This document shows, one piece after another, positions 49,233 through 62,500 of a stretch of DNA of 64,000 nucleotides (its first letter is position 1; every line of letters starts with the position of its first letter). Position numbers and translations under genes: made by a program. The notes below the pieces were generated by a model. The model had not been told where the DNA came from. It made no database searches and saw nothing but the letters and a program-made list of their open reading frames with translations. The stretch is from Archivesica marissinica. Taxonomy: Eukaryota > Mollusca > Bivalvia > Venerida > Vesicomyidae. The stretch covers positions 45,060,396 through 45,124,395 of the forward strand of contig CM026395.1 in assembly GCA_014843695.1 (NCBI GenBank), in the 5' to 3' direction.

Positions 49233-52200
49233 TCACTATTTTTTTAAATCATATCCACTTATAGGACATGTTCACTATTTCTTAAACCATATCCACATAT
49301 AGGACATGTTCACTATTTCCTAAATCATATTCACAACAAGGACATGTTCACTATTTCCTAAGCCATATCTGTATAAAGGACATGTTCACTATTTCCTAAG
49401 CCATATCTGCATAAAGGACATGTTCACTATTTCCTAAGCCATATTCACATAAAGGACGTGTTCACTATTTCCTAAATCATTTTCACATAGAGCACATGTT
49501 CACTATTTTCTAAACCATATCCACATAAAGGACATGTTCACTATTTCCTAAACCATATCAACATAAAGGACATGTTCATTATTTCCTAAACCATATCAAC
49601 ATAAAGGACATGTTCATTATTTCCTAAACCATATCAACATAAAGGACATGTTCACTATTTCCTAAGCCATATCAACATAAAGGACATGTTCATTATTTCC
49701 TAAATCATATTAACATAAAGGACAGGTTCACTATTTCTTAATCCATATCCGCATAAGGACATGTTCACTATTTCCTAAGCCATATCTGCATAAAGGACAT
49801 GTTCACTATTTCCTAAACCATATTCACATAAAGGACATGTTCACTATTTCCTAAATCATTTTCACATAGAGCATATGTTCACTATTTTCTAAACCATATC
49901 CACATAAAGGACATGTTCATTGTTTCCTAAACCATATCAATATAAACGACATGTTCACTATTTCCTAATCCATATCCGCATAAAGGACATGTTCACTATT
50001 TCCTAAACCATATCTGCATAAAGGACATGTTCACTATGTCCTAAGTCATATTCACATAAAGGACATGTTCACTATTTCCTAAATCATTTTCACATAGAGC
50101 ACATGTTCACTATTTGCTAAACCATATCCACATAAAGGACATGTTCACTATTTCCTAAACCATATCAACATAAAGGACATATTCATTATTTACTAAACCA
50201 TATCTGCATAAAGGACATGTTCACTATTTCCTAAGTCATATTTAAATAGAGCACATGTTCACTATTTCCTAAATCATTTTCACATAGAGCACATGTTCAC
50301 TAATTTCTAAACCATATCCACATAAAGAACATGTTCACTATTTCCTAAACCATATCCACATAAAGGACATGTTCACTATTTCCTAAACCATATTCACATA
50401 AAGGACATGTTCACTATTTCCTAAGTCATATTTACATAGAGCACATGTTCACTATTTCCTAAATCATTTTCACATAGAGCACATGTTCACTATTTTCTAA
50501 ACCATATCCACATAAAGAACATGTTCACTATTTCCTAAACCATATCCACATAAAGGATATGTTCACTATTTCCTAAACCATATTCACATAAAGGACATGT
50601 TCACTATTTCCTAAATCATATTTACATAGAGCACATGTTCACTATTTCCTAAATCATTTTCACATATAACACATGTTCACTATTTCCTAAGTCATATTTA
50701 CATAGAGCACATGTTCACTATTTCCTAAATCATTTTCACATAGAGCACATGTTCACTATTTTCTAAACCATATCCACATAAAGAACATGTTCACTATTTC
50801 CTAAACCATATCCACATAAAGGATATGTTCACTATTTCCTAAACCATATTCACATAAAGGACATGTTCACTATTTCCTAAATCATATTTACATAGAGCAC
50901 ATGTTCACTATTTCCTAAATCATTTTCACATATAACACATGTTCACTATTTTCTAAACCATATTCACATAAATAACATGTTCACTATTTCCTAAACCATA
51001 TCCACATAAAGGAAATGTTCACTATTTCCTAAGCCATATCTGCGTAAAGGACATGTTCACTATTTCCTAAGCCATATTCACATAAAGGACGTGTTCACTA
51101 TTTCCTAAATCATTTTCACATAGAGCAAATGTTCACTATTTTCTAAACCATATCCACATAAAGGACATGTTCACTATTTCCTAAACCATATCAACATAAA
51201 GGACATGTTCATTATTTCCTAAACCATATCAACATAAAGGACATGTTCATTATTTCCTAAACCATATCAACATAAAGGACATGATCACTATTTCCTAATC
51301 CATATCCGCATAAAGGACATGTTCACTATTTCCTAAACCATATCTGCATAAAGGACATGTTCACCATTTCCTAAGTCATATTCACATAAAGGACATGTTC
51401 ACTATTTCCTAAGTCATATTCACATAAAGGACGTGTTCACTATTTCCTAAATCATTTTCACATAGAGCACATGTTCACTATTTTCTAAACCATATCCACA
51501 TAAAGGACATGTTCACTATTTTCTAAACCATATACACATAAAGGACATGTTCACTATTTCCTAAACCATATCAACATAAAGGACATGTTCATTACTTCCT
51601 AAACCATATCAACATAAAGGACATGTTCATTATTTCCTAAACCATATCAACATAAAGGACATGATCACTATTTCCTAATCCATATCCGCATAAAGGACAT
51701 GTTCACTATTTCCTAAACCATATCTGCATAAAGGACATGTTCACCATTTCCTAAGTCATATTCACATAAAGGACATGTTCACTATTTCCTAAGTCATATT
51801 TACATAGAGCACATGTTCACTATTTCCTAAATCATTTTCACATATAGCACATGTTCACTATTTTCTAAACCATATCCACATAAAGGACATGTTCACTATT
51901 TCCTAAACCATTTTCACATAAAGGACATGTTCACTATTTCCTAAACCATATTCACATATAGGACATGTTTCCTATTTCCTAAACCATATCTGCATAAAGG
52001 ACATGTTCACTATTTCCTAAATCATTTTCACATAGAGCACATGTTCACTATTTTCTAAACCATATCCACATAAAGGACATGTTCACTATTTCCTAAACCA
52101 TATCCGCATAAAGGACATGTTCACTATTTCCTAAGTCATATTCACATAGAGCACATGTTCACTATTTCCTAAATCATTTTCACATAGAGCACATGTTCAC

Positions 52201-52688
52201 TATTTTCTAAACCATATCCACATAAAGGACATGTTCACTATTTCCTAAACCATATCAACATAAAGGACATGTTCATTATTTCCTAAACCATATCTGCATA
52301 TAGGCCATGTTCACTATTTCCTAAACCATATCCACATACAGGACATGTTCACTATTTCCTAAGTCATATTTACATAGAGCACATGTTCACTATTTCCTAA
52401 ATCATTTTCACATATAGCACATGTTCACTATTTTCTAAACCATATCCACATAAAGGACATGTTCACTATTTCCTAAACCATTTTCACATAAAGGACATGT
52501 TCACTATTTCCTAAGACATATTTACATAGAGCACATGTTCACTATTTCCTAAATTATTTTCACATAGAATACATGTTCACTATTTCCTAAACCATATCAC
52601 ATATAGGACATGTTTCCTATTTCCTAAACCATATCCACATAAAGGACATGTTCACTATTTCCTAAACCATATCCACATAAAGGACATG

Positions 52689-52736
52689 ATCCGGGGCTTA
52701 ATCTCTTTCCTAGATAGATTATTTTAAAGGGACTAT
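52689..52736 (-). repeat. Marker block 13, eroded
   Basis: Recognisable from CCGGGGCTTA, CCTAGATAG and AAAGGGACTAT but about 13 bp shorter than the others. The middle (ATCTCTTTCC) does not align, and flanking monomers also have small losses. Real decay or bad consensus. Confidence 0.8.
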
Positions 52737-53739
52737 TCACTATTTTTAAATCATATCCACTTATAGGACATGTTCACTATTTCTTAAACCATATCCACAT
52801 ATAGGACATGTTCACTATTTCCTAAATCATTACAACAAGGACATGTTCACTATTTCCTAAGCCATATCTGTATAAAGGACATGTTCACTATTTCCTAAGC
52901 CATATCTGCATAAAGGACATGTTCACTATTTCCTAAGCCATATTCACATAAAGGACGTGTTCACTATTTCCTAAATCATTTTCACATAGAGCACATGTTC
53001 ACTATTTTCTAAACCATATCCACATAAAGGACATGTTCACTATTTCCTAAACCATATCAACATAAAGGACATGTTCATTATTTCCTAAACCATATCAACA
53101 TAAAGGACATGTTCATTATTTCCTAAACCATATCAACATAAAGGACATGTTCACTATTTCCTAAGCCATATCAACATAAAGGACATGTTCATTATTTCCT
53201 AAATCATATTAACATAAAGGACAGGTTCACTATTTCTTAATCCATATCCGCATAAGGACATGTTCACTATTTCCTAAGCCATATCTGCATAAAGGACATG
53301 TTCACTATTTCCTAATCCATATCCGCATAAAGGACATGTTCACTATTTCCTAAACCTTATCTGCATAAAGGACATGTTCACTATGTCCTAAGTCATATTC
53401 ACATAAAGGACATGTTCACTATTTCCTAAATCATTTTCACATAGAGCACATGTTCACTATTTGCTAAACCATATCCACATAAAGGACATGTTCACTATTT
53501 CCTAAACCATATCAACATAAAGGACATATTCATTATTTACTAAACCATATCTGCATAAAGGACATGTTCACTATTTCCTAAGTCATATTTACATAAAGCA
53601 CATGTTCACTATTTCCTAAATCATTTTCACATAGAGCACATGTTCACTATTTTCTAAACCATATCCACATAAAGAACATGTTCACTATTTCCTAAACCAT
53701 ATCCACATAAAGGACATGTTCACTATTTCCTAAACCATA

Positions 53740-54480
53740 TTACATAAAGGACATGTTCACTATTTCCTAAATCATATTTACATAGAGCACATGTTCACTA
53801 TTCCTAAATCATTTCACATAAACATGTTCACTATTTCTAACCATATCCACATAAAGGACATGTTCACTATTCCTAACCATATCCACATAAAGGACATGTT
53901 CACTATTTCCTAACCATATCCATAAAGGACATGTTCACTATTTCCTAACCATATCACATAAGGACATGTTCACTATTTCCTAAACATTCACATAAGACAT
54001 GTTCACTATTTCCTAAACCATATCCACATAAAGGACATGTTCACTATTTCCTAAACCATATCACATAAGGACATGTTCACTATTTCCTAACATTATAGAT
54101 GTCTATTTCTACATTACATAAGACATGTTCACTATTTCTAAACCATATCCACATAAGGACATGTTCACTATTTCCTAAACCATATCACATAAAGGACATG
54201 TTCACTATTTCCTAACATATCTGTGTTTTTTTTTTGTTCACTATTTCTAACATTCACATAAAGGACATGTTCACTATTTCCTAAACCATATCCACATAAA
54301 GGACATGTTCACTATTTCCTAAACCATATCCACATAAAGGACATGTTCACTATTTCCTAAACCATATCACATAAAGGACATGTTCACTATTTCCTAAACC
54401 ATATCACATAAAGGACATGTTCATATTTCCTAATTACTGACATGTCACTATTTCCTAACATATCCGCATAAAGGACATGT
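53740..54480. other. Patch of clustered small indels in satellite A
   Basis: Monomers lose one or a few bases at almost every repeat (for example ATTCCTAAATC, TTTCTAACC, CATATCACATAAAGG). A T9 run and short foreign-looking pieces are inserted. Monomers on both sides are clean, so the boundary is abrupt. This pattern fits unpolished long-read consensus or a collapsed repeat better than natural decay. Confidence 0.7.
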
Positions 54481-56531
54481 TCACTATTTCCTAAACCATA
54501 TCTGCATAAAGGACATGTTCACTATTTCCTAAGTCATATTCACATAAAGGACATGTTCACTATTTCCTAAGTCATATTTACATAGAGCACATGTTCACTA
54601 TTTCCTAAATCATTTTCACATATAGCACATGTTCACTATTTTCTAAACCATATCCACATAAAGGACATGTTCACTATTTCCTAAACCATTTTCACATAAA
54701 GGACATGTTCACTATTTCCTAAACCATATTCACATATAGGACATGTTTCCTATTTCCTAAACCATATCCACATAAAGGACATGTGCACTATTTCCTAAAC
54801 CATATTAACATAAAGGACATGTTCATTATTTACTAAACCATATCTGCATAAAGGACATGTTCACTATTTCCTAAGTCATATTTAAATAGAGCACATGTTC
54901 ACTATTTCCTAAATCATTTTCACATAGAGCACATGTTCACTATTTCCTAAACCATATCCACATAAGGGACATGTTCACTATTTCCTAAACCATATTCACA
55001 TAAAGGACATGTTCACTATTTCCTAAGTCAAATTTACATAGAGCACATGTTCACTATTTCCTAAATCATGTTCACATATAACACATGTTCACTATTTTCT
55101 AAACCATATCCACATAAAGAACATGTTCACTATTTCCTAAACCATATCCACATAAAGGACATGTTCACTATTTCCTAAGCCATATCTGCATAAAGGACAT
55201 GTTCACTATTTCCTAAGCCATATTCACATAAAGGACGTGTTCACTATTTCCTAAATCATTTTCACATAGAGCACATGTTCTCTATTTTCTAAACCATATC
55301 CACATAAAGGACATGTTCACTATTTCCTAAACCATATCAACATAAAGGACATGTTCATTATTTCCTAAACCATATCAACATAAAGGACATGTTCATTATT
55401 TCCTAAACCATATCAGCATAAAGGACATGATCACTATTTCCTAATCCATATCCGCATAAAGGACATGTTCACTATTTCCTAAACCATATCTGCATAAAGG
55501 ACATGTTCACTAGTTCCTAAGTCATATTTACATAGAGCACATGTTCACTATTTCCTAAATCATTTTCACATAAAGGACATGTTCACTATTTCCTAAACCA
55601 TATCAACATAAAGGACCTGTTCACTATTTCCTAAACCATATCCACATAAAGGACATGTTCACTATTTCCTAAACCATATCAACATAAAGGACCTGTTCAC
55701 TATTTCCTAAACCATATCCACATAAAGGACATGATCACTATTTCCTAAGTCATATTTACATAGAGCACATGTTCATTATTTCCAAAATCATTTTCACATA
55801 GAGCACATGTTCACTATTTTCTAAACTATATCCACATAAAGAACATGTTCACTATTTCCTAAACCATATCCACATAAAGGATATGTTCACTATTTCCTAA
55901 ACCATATTCACATAAAGCACATGTTCACTATTTCCTAAGCCATCTCAACATAAACGACATGTTCACTATTTCCTAATCCATATCCGCATAAGGACATTTT
56001 CATTATTTCCTAAACCATATCTGCATAATGGACATGTTCACTATTTCCTAAATCATTTTCACATAGAGCACATGTTCACTATTTTCTAAACCATATCCAC
56101 ATAAAGGACATGTTCACTATTTCCTAAACCATATCCGCATAAAGGACATGATCACTATTTCCTAAGTCATATTCACATAGAGCACATGTTTACTATTTCC
56201 TAAATCATTTTCACATAGAGCACATGTTCACTATTTTCTAAACCATATCCACATAAAGGACATGTTCACTATTTCCTAAACCATATCAACATAAAGGACA
56301 TGTTCATTACTTCCTAAACCATATCTGCATATAGGCCATGTTCATTATTTCCTAAACCATATCCACATAAAGGACATGTTCACTATTTCCTAAGTCATAT
56401 TTACATAGAGCACATGTTCACTATTTCCTAAACCATATTCACATATAGGACATGTTTCCTATTTCCTAAACCATATCCACATAAAGGACATGTTCACTAT
56501 TTCCTAAACCATATCCACATAAAGGACATGT

Positions 56532-56593
56532 ACCCGGGGCTTGAAAATCATACATGTAGATCCTAGATATAGAATTATTTATAAAGGGACTAT
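56532..56593 (-). repeat. Marker block 14, last in the window
   Basis: Full block with a one-base insertion (CTAGATATAG). Beyond it no marker occurs for the remaining 7.4 kb. Confidence 0.92.
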
Positions 56594-59500
56594 TCACTAT
56601 TTTTTAAAATCATATCCACATATAGGACATGTTCACTATTTCTTAAACCATATCCACATATAGGACATGTTCACTATTTCTTAAACCATATCCACATATA
56701 GGACATGTTCACTATTTCTTAAACCATATCCACATAAGGACATGTTCACTATTTCAAAATCATATTCACAACAAGGACATGTTCACTATTTCCTAAGCCA
56801 TATCTGCATAAAGGACATGTTCACTATTTCCTAAGTCATATTCACATAAAGGACATGTTCACTATTTCCTAAATCATTTTAACATGGAGCACATGTTCAC
56901 TATTTTCTAAACAATATCCACATCAAGGACATGTTCACTATTTCCTAAGCCATATGAACATAAAGGACATGTTCATTATTTCCTAAATCATATTAACATA
57001 AAGGACAGCTTCACTATTTCTTAATCCATATCCACATAAAGGACATGTTCACTATTTCCTAAACCATATCTGCATAAAGGACATGTTCACTATGTCCTAA
57101 GTCATATTCACATAAAGGACATGTTCACTATTTCCTAAATCATTTTCACATAGAGCACATGTTCACTATTTGCTAAACAATATCCACATAAAGGACATGT
57201 TCACTATTTCCTAAACCATATCAACATAAAGGACATGTTCATTATTTACTAAACCATATCTGCATAAAGGACATGTTCACTATTTCCTAAGTCATATTTA
57301 AATAGAGCACATGTTCACTATTTTATAAATCATTTTCACATAGAGCACATGTTCACTATTTTCTAAACCATATCCACATAAAGAACATGTTCACTATTTC
57401 CTAAACCATATCCACATAAAGGACATGTTCACTATTTTCTAAACCATATTCACATAAAGGACATGTTCACTATTTCCTATGTCAAATTTACATAGAGCAC
57501 ATGTTCACTATTTCCTAAATAATTTTCACATAGAGCACATGTTCACTATTTTCTAAACCATAACCACATAAAGAACATGTTCACTATTTCCCTAACAATA
57601 TCCACATAAAGGATATGTTCACTATTTCCTAAACCATATTCACATAAAGGACATTTCACTATTTCCTAAATCATGTTCACATATAACACATGTTCACTAT
57701 TTTCTAAACCATATCCACATAAAGAACATGTTCACTATTTCCTAAACCATATCCACATATAGGACATGTTCACTATTTCCTAAGCCATATCTGCATAAAG
57801 GACATGTTCACTATTTCCTAAGCCATATTCACATAAAGGACGTGTTCACTATTTCCTAAATCAATTTCACATAGAACACATGTTCACTATTTTCTAAATC
57901 ATATCCACATAAAGAACATGTTCACTATTTCCAAAATCATTTTCACATAGAGCACATGTTCACTATTTTCTACACCATATCCACATAAAGGACATGTTCA
58001 CTATTTCCTAAACCATATCAACATAAAGGACATGTTCATTACTTCCTAAACCATATCTGCATATAGGCCATGTTCACTATTTCCTAAACCATATCCACAT
58101 AAAGGACACGTTCACTATTTCCTAAGTCATATTTACATAGAGCACATGTTCACTATTTCCTAAATCATTTTCACATATAGCACATGTTCACTATTTTCTA
58201 AACCATATCCACATAAAGGACATGTTCACTATTTCCTAAACCATTTTCACATAAAGGACATGTTCACTATTTCCTAAACCATATTCACATATAGGACATG
58301 TTTCCTATTTCCTAAACCATATCCACATAAAGGACATGTTCACTATTTCCTAAACCATATCCACATAAAGGACATGTTCACTATTTACTAAACCATATTC
58401 ACATAAATGACATGTTCACTATTTCCTAAATAATTTTCACATAGAGCACATGTTCACTATTTTCTAAACCATAACCACATAAAGAACATGTTCACTATTT
58501 CCCTAACCATATCCACATAAAGGATATGTTCACTATTCCTAAACCATATTCACATAAAGGACATTTCACTATTTCCTAAATCATATTTACATAGAGCACA
58601 TGTTCACTGTTTCCTAAATCATGTTCACATATAACACATGTTCACTATTTTCTAAATCATATCCACATAAAGGACATGTTCACTATTTCCTAAGCCATAT
58701 CTGCATAAAGGACTTGTTCACTATTTCCTAAGCCATATTCACATAAAGGACGTGTTCACTATTTCCTAAGTCATATTTAAATAGAGCACATGTTCACTAT
58801 TTCCTAAATCATTTTCACATAGAACACATGTTCACTATTTTCTAAACCATATCCACATAAAGGACATGTTCACTATTTCCTAAACCATTTTCACATAAAG
58901 GACATGTTCACTATTTCCTAAGTCATATTTACATAGAGCACATGTTCACTATTTCCTAAATCATTTTCACATAAAGGACATGTTCATTATTTCCTAAACC
59001 ATATTCACATAAAGGACATGTTCACTATTTCCTAAATCATATTTACATAGAGCACATGTTCACTATTTCCTAAATCATTTTCACATAGAACACATGTTCA
59101 CTATTTTCTAAATCATATCCACATACAGAACATGTTCACTATTTCCTAAATCATATCCACATAAAGGACATGTTCACTATTTCCTAAGCCATATCTGCAT
59201 AAAGGTCATGTTCACTATTTCCTAAGCCATATTCACATAAAGGGCGTGTTCACTATTTCCTAAATCATTTTCACATAGAGCACATGTTCACTATTTTCTA
59301 AACCATATCCACATAAAGGACATGTTCACTATTTCCTAAACCATATCAACATAAAGGACATGTTCATTATTTCCTAAACCATATCAACATAAAGGACATG
59401 TTCATTATTTCCTAAACCATATCAAAATAACGGACATGTTCATTATTTCCTAAACCATATCCGCATAAAGGACATGTTCACTATTTCCTAAACCATATCT

Positions 59501-62500
59501 GCATAAAGGACATGTTCACCATTTCCTAAGTCATATTCACATAAAGGACATGTTCACTATTTCCTAAGTCATATCTACATAAAGCACATGTTCACTATTT
59601 CCTAAATCATTTTCACATAGAGCACATGTTCACTATTTTCTAAACCATATCCACATAAAGGACATGTTCACTATTTCCAAAATCATTTTCACATAGAGCA
59701 CATGTTCACTATTTTCTAAACTATATCCACATAAAGAACATGTTCACTATTTCCTAAACCATATCCACATAAAGGACATGTTCACTATTTCCTAAACCAT
59801 ATTCACATAAAGGACATGTTCACTATTTCCTAAATAATATTTACATAGAGCACATGTTCACTATTTTCTAAACCATATCAACATAAATGACATGTTCACT
59901 ATTTCCTAAACCATATCAACATAAAGGACATGTTCATTATTTCCTAAACCATATCCACATAAAGGACATGTTCACTATTTCCTAAGCCATATTCACATAA
60001 AGGTCATGTTCACTATTTCCTAAGCCATATCCACATAAAGGACATGTTCACTATTTCCTAAATCATTTTCACATAGAACACATGTTCACTATTTTCTAAA
60101 CCATATCCACATAAAGAACATGTTCACTATTTCCTAAACCATATCCACATAAAGGACATGTTCACTATTTCCTAAACCATATCAACATAAAGGACATGTT
60201 CATTATTTCCTAAACCATATCAACATAAAGGACATGTTCACTATTTCCTAATCCATATCCGCATAAAGGACATGTTCACTATTTCCTAAACCATATCTGC
60301 ATAAAGGACATGTTCACTATTTCCTAAGTCATATTCACATAAAGGACATGTTCACTATTTCCTAAGTCATATTTACATAGAGCACATGTTCACTATTTCC
60401 TAAATCATATTCACATAGAGCACATGTTCACTATTTCCTAAACCATATCCACATAAAGGACATGTTCACTATTTCCTAAACCATATCCACATAAAGGACA
60501 TGTTCACTATTTCCTAAGCCATATCAACATAAAGAACATGTTCACTATTTCCTAAATCATATTCACATAAAGGACGTGTTCACTATTTCCTAAATCACTT
60601 TCACATAGAGCACATGTTCACTATTTTCGAAAATATCCAGATAAAGGACATATTCACTATTTCCTAAACAATAACTGCATAAAGGACATGTTCACTATTT
60701 TCTAAGCCATATCCACATAAAGGACATGTTCACTATTTCCTAAGCCATATCCACATAAAGGACATGTTCACTATTTCCTAAACCATATCCACATAAAGGA
60801 CATGTTCACTATTTCCTAAACCATATCCACATAAAGGACATGTTCACTATTTCCTAAACAATATCCGCATAAAGGACATGTTCACTATTTCCTAAACCAT
60901 ATTCACATAGAGCACATGTTCACTATTTCCTAAACCATATTCACATAGAGCACATGTTCACTATTTCCTAAACCATATCCACATAACGGACATGTTCACT
61001 ATTTCCTAAACCATATCCACATAAAGGACATGTTCACTATTTCCTAAATCATATCCACATAAAGGACATGTTCACTATTTCCTAAATCATATTCACATAA
61101 AGGACATGTTCACTATTTCCTAAGCCATATCAACATAAAGAACATGTTCACTATTTCCTAAATCATATTCACATAAAGGACATGTTCACTATTTCCTAAA
61201 TCATATTCACATAAAGGACATGTTCACTATTTCCTAAACCATATCCACATAAAGGACATGTTCACTATTTCCTAACAATATCCACATAAAGGACATTCAC
61301 TATTTCCAAACATATCCACATAAGACATGTTCACTATTTCCTAAACCATATCCACATAAAGGACATGTTCACTATTTCCTAAACCATATCCGCATAAGGA
61401 CATGTTCACTATTCCTAAACCATATTCACATAGAGCACATGTTCACTATTTTCTAAACCATTCCACATAAAGGACATGTTCACTATTTCCTAAACCATAT
61501 CAACATAAAGGACATGTTCACTATTTCCTAAACCATATCTGCATAAAGGACATGTTCACTATTTCCTAAACCATATTCACATAAAGGACATGTTCACTAT
61601 TTCCTAAGTCATATTTACATAGAGCACATGTTCACTATTTCCTAAATCATTTTCACATAAAGCACATGTTCACTATTTTCTAAACCATATCCACATAAAG
61701 AACATGTTCACTATTTCCTAAGCCATATTCACATAAAGGACATGTTCACTATTTCCTAAGCCATATCCACATAAAGGACATGTTCACTATTTCCTAAATC
61801 ATATTCACATAGAGCACATGTTCACTATTTCCTAAACCATATCCACATAAAGGACATGTTCACTATTTCCTAAACCATATCCACATAAAGGACATGTTCA
61901 CTATTTCCTAAACCATATCCACATAAAGGACATGTTCACTATTTCCTAAATCATATCCACATAAAGGACATGTTCACTATTTCCTAAATCATATTCACAT
62001 AAAGGACATGTTCACTATTTCCTAAGCCATATCAACATAAAGAACATGTTCACTATTTCCTAAATCATATTCACATAAAGGACGTGTTCACTATTTCCTA
62101 AATCACATTCACATAGAGCACATGTTCACTATTTTCGAAACCATATCCAGATAAAGGACATATTCACTATTTCCTAAACAATAACTGCATAAAGGACATG
62201 TTCACTATTTTCTAAGCCATATCCACATAAAGGACATGTTCACTATTTCCTAAGCCATATTCACATAAAGGACATGTTCACTATTTCCTAAGCCATATCC
62301 ACATAAAGGACATGTTCACTATTTCCTAAATCATTTTCACATAGAGCACATGTTCACTATTTCCTAAACCATATCCACATAAAGGACATGTTCACTATTT
62401 CCTAAACCATATCCACATAAAGGACATGTTCACTATTTCCTAAACCATATCCACATAAAGGACATGTTCACTATTTCCTAAATCATATCCACATAAAGGA

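Larger units (their letters stand above)
45830..50200 (-). repeat. Satellite A, tandem duplication of about 2.2 kb (two copies)
   Basis: Copy 1 about 45.83-48.0 kb, copy 2 about 48.0-50.2 kb. Offsets are 2167 bp up to the marker block and 2205 bp after it, a difference of exactly one 38-bp monomer. Shared rare features include the irregular unit ATAGCCATATTCAC with GGACGTATGTCAC (46.71 and 48.87 kb), GCATATAGGCCATG, AATTATTTTCACATAGAATAC, and the altered marker block with GAATCCGGGG and CATTGGATCC. Identity is very high, so the exchange is recent. Related but rearranged copies continue at 52 and 56 kb. Confidence 0.9.
50201..56593 (-). repeat. Satellite A array, inverted, with a low-quality patch
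   Basis: 38-bp monomers with marker blocks at 52689 (eroded) and 56532. Rare variants of the 46-50 kb duplication recur here (GGCCATG at about 52.30 and 56.33 kb), so it belongs to the same higher-order family, with longer and variable spacing (3517 and 3843 bp between markers). From about 53.74 to 54.48 kb many monomers have one- to several-base losses, plus a T9 run at about 54.22 kb and an unplaceable stretch near 54.09 kb, unlike any other section. No gene is seen. Confidence 0.93.
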
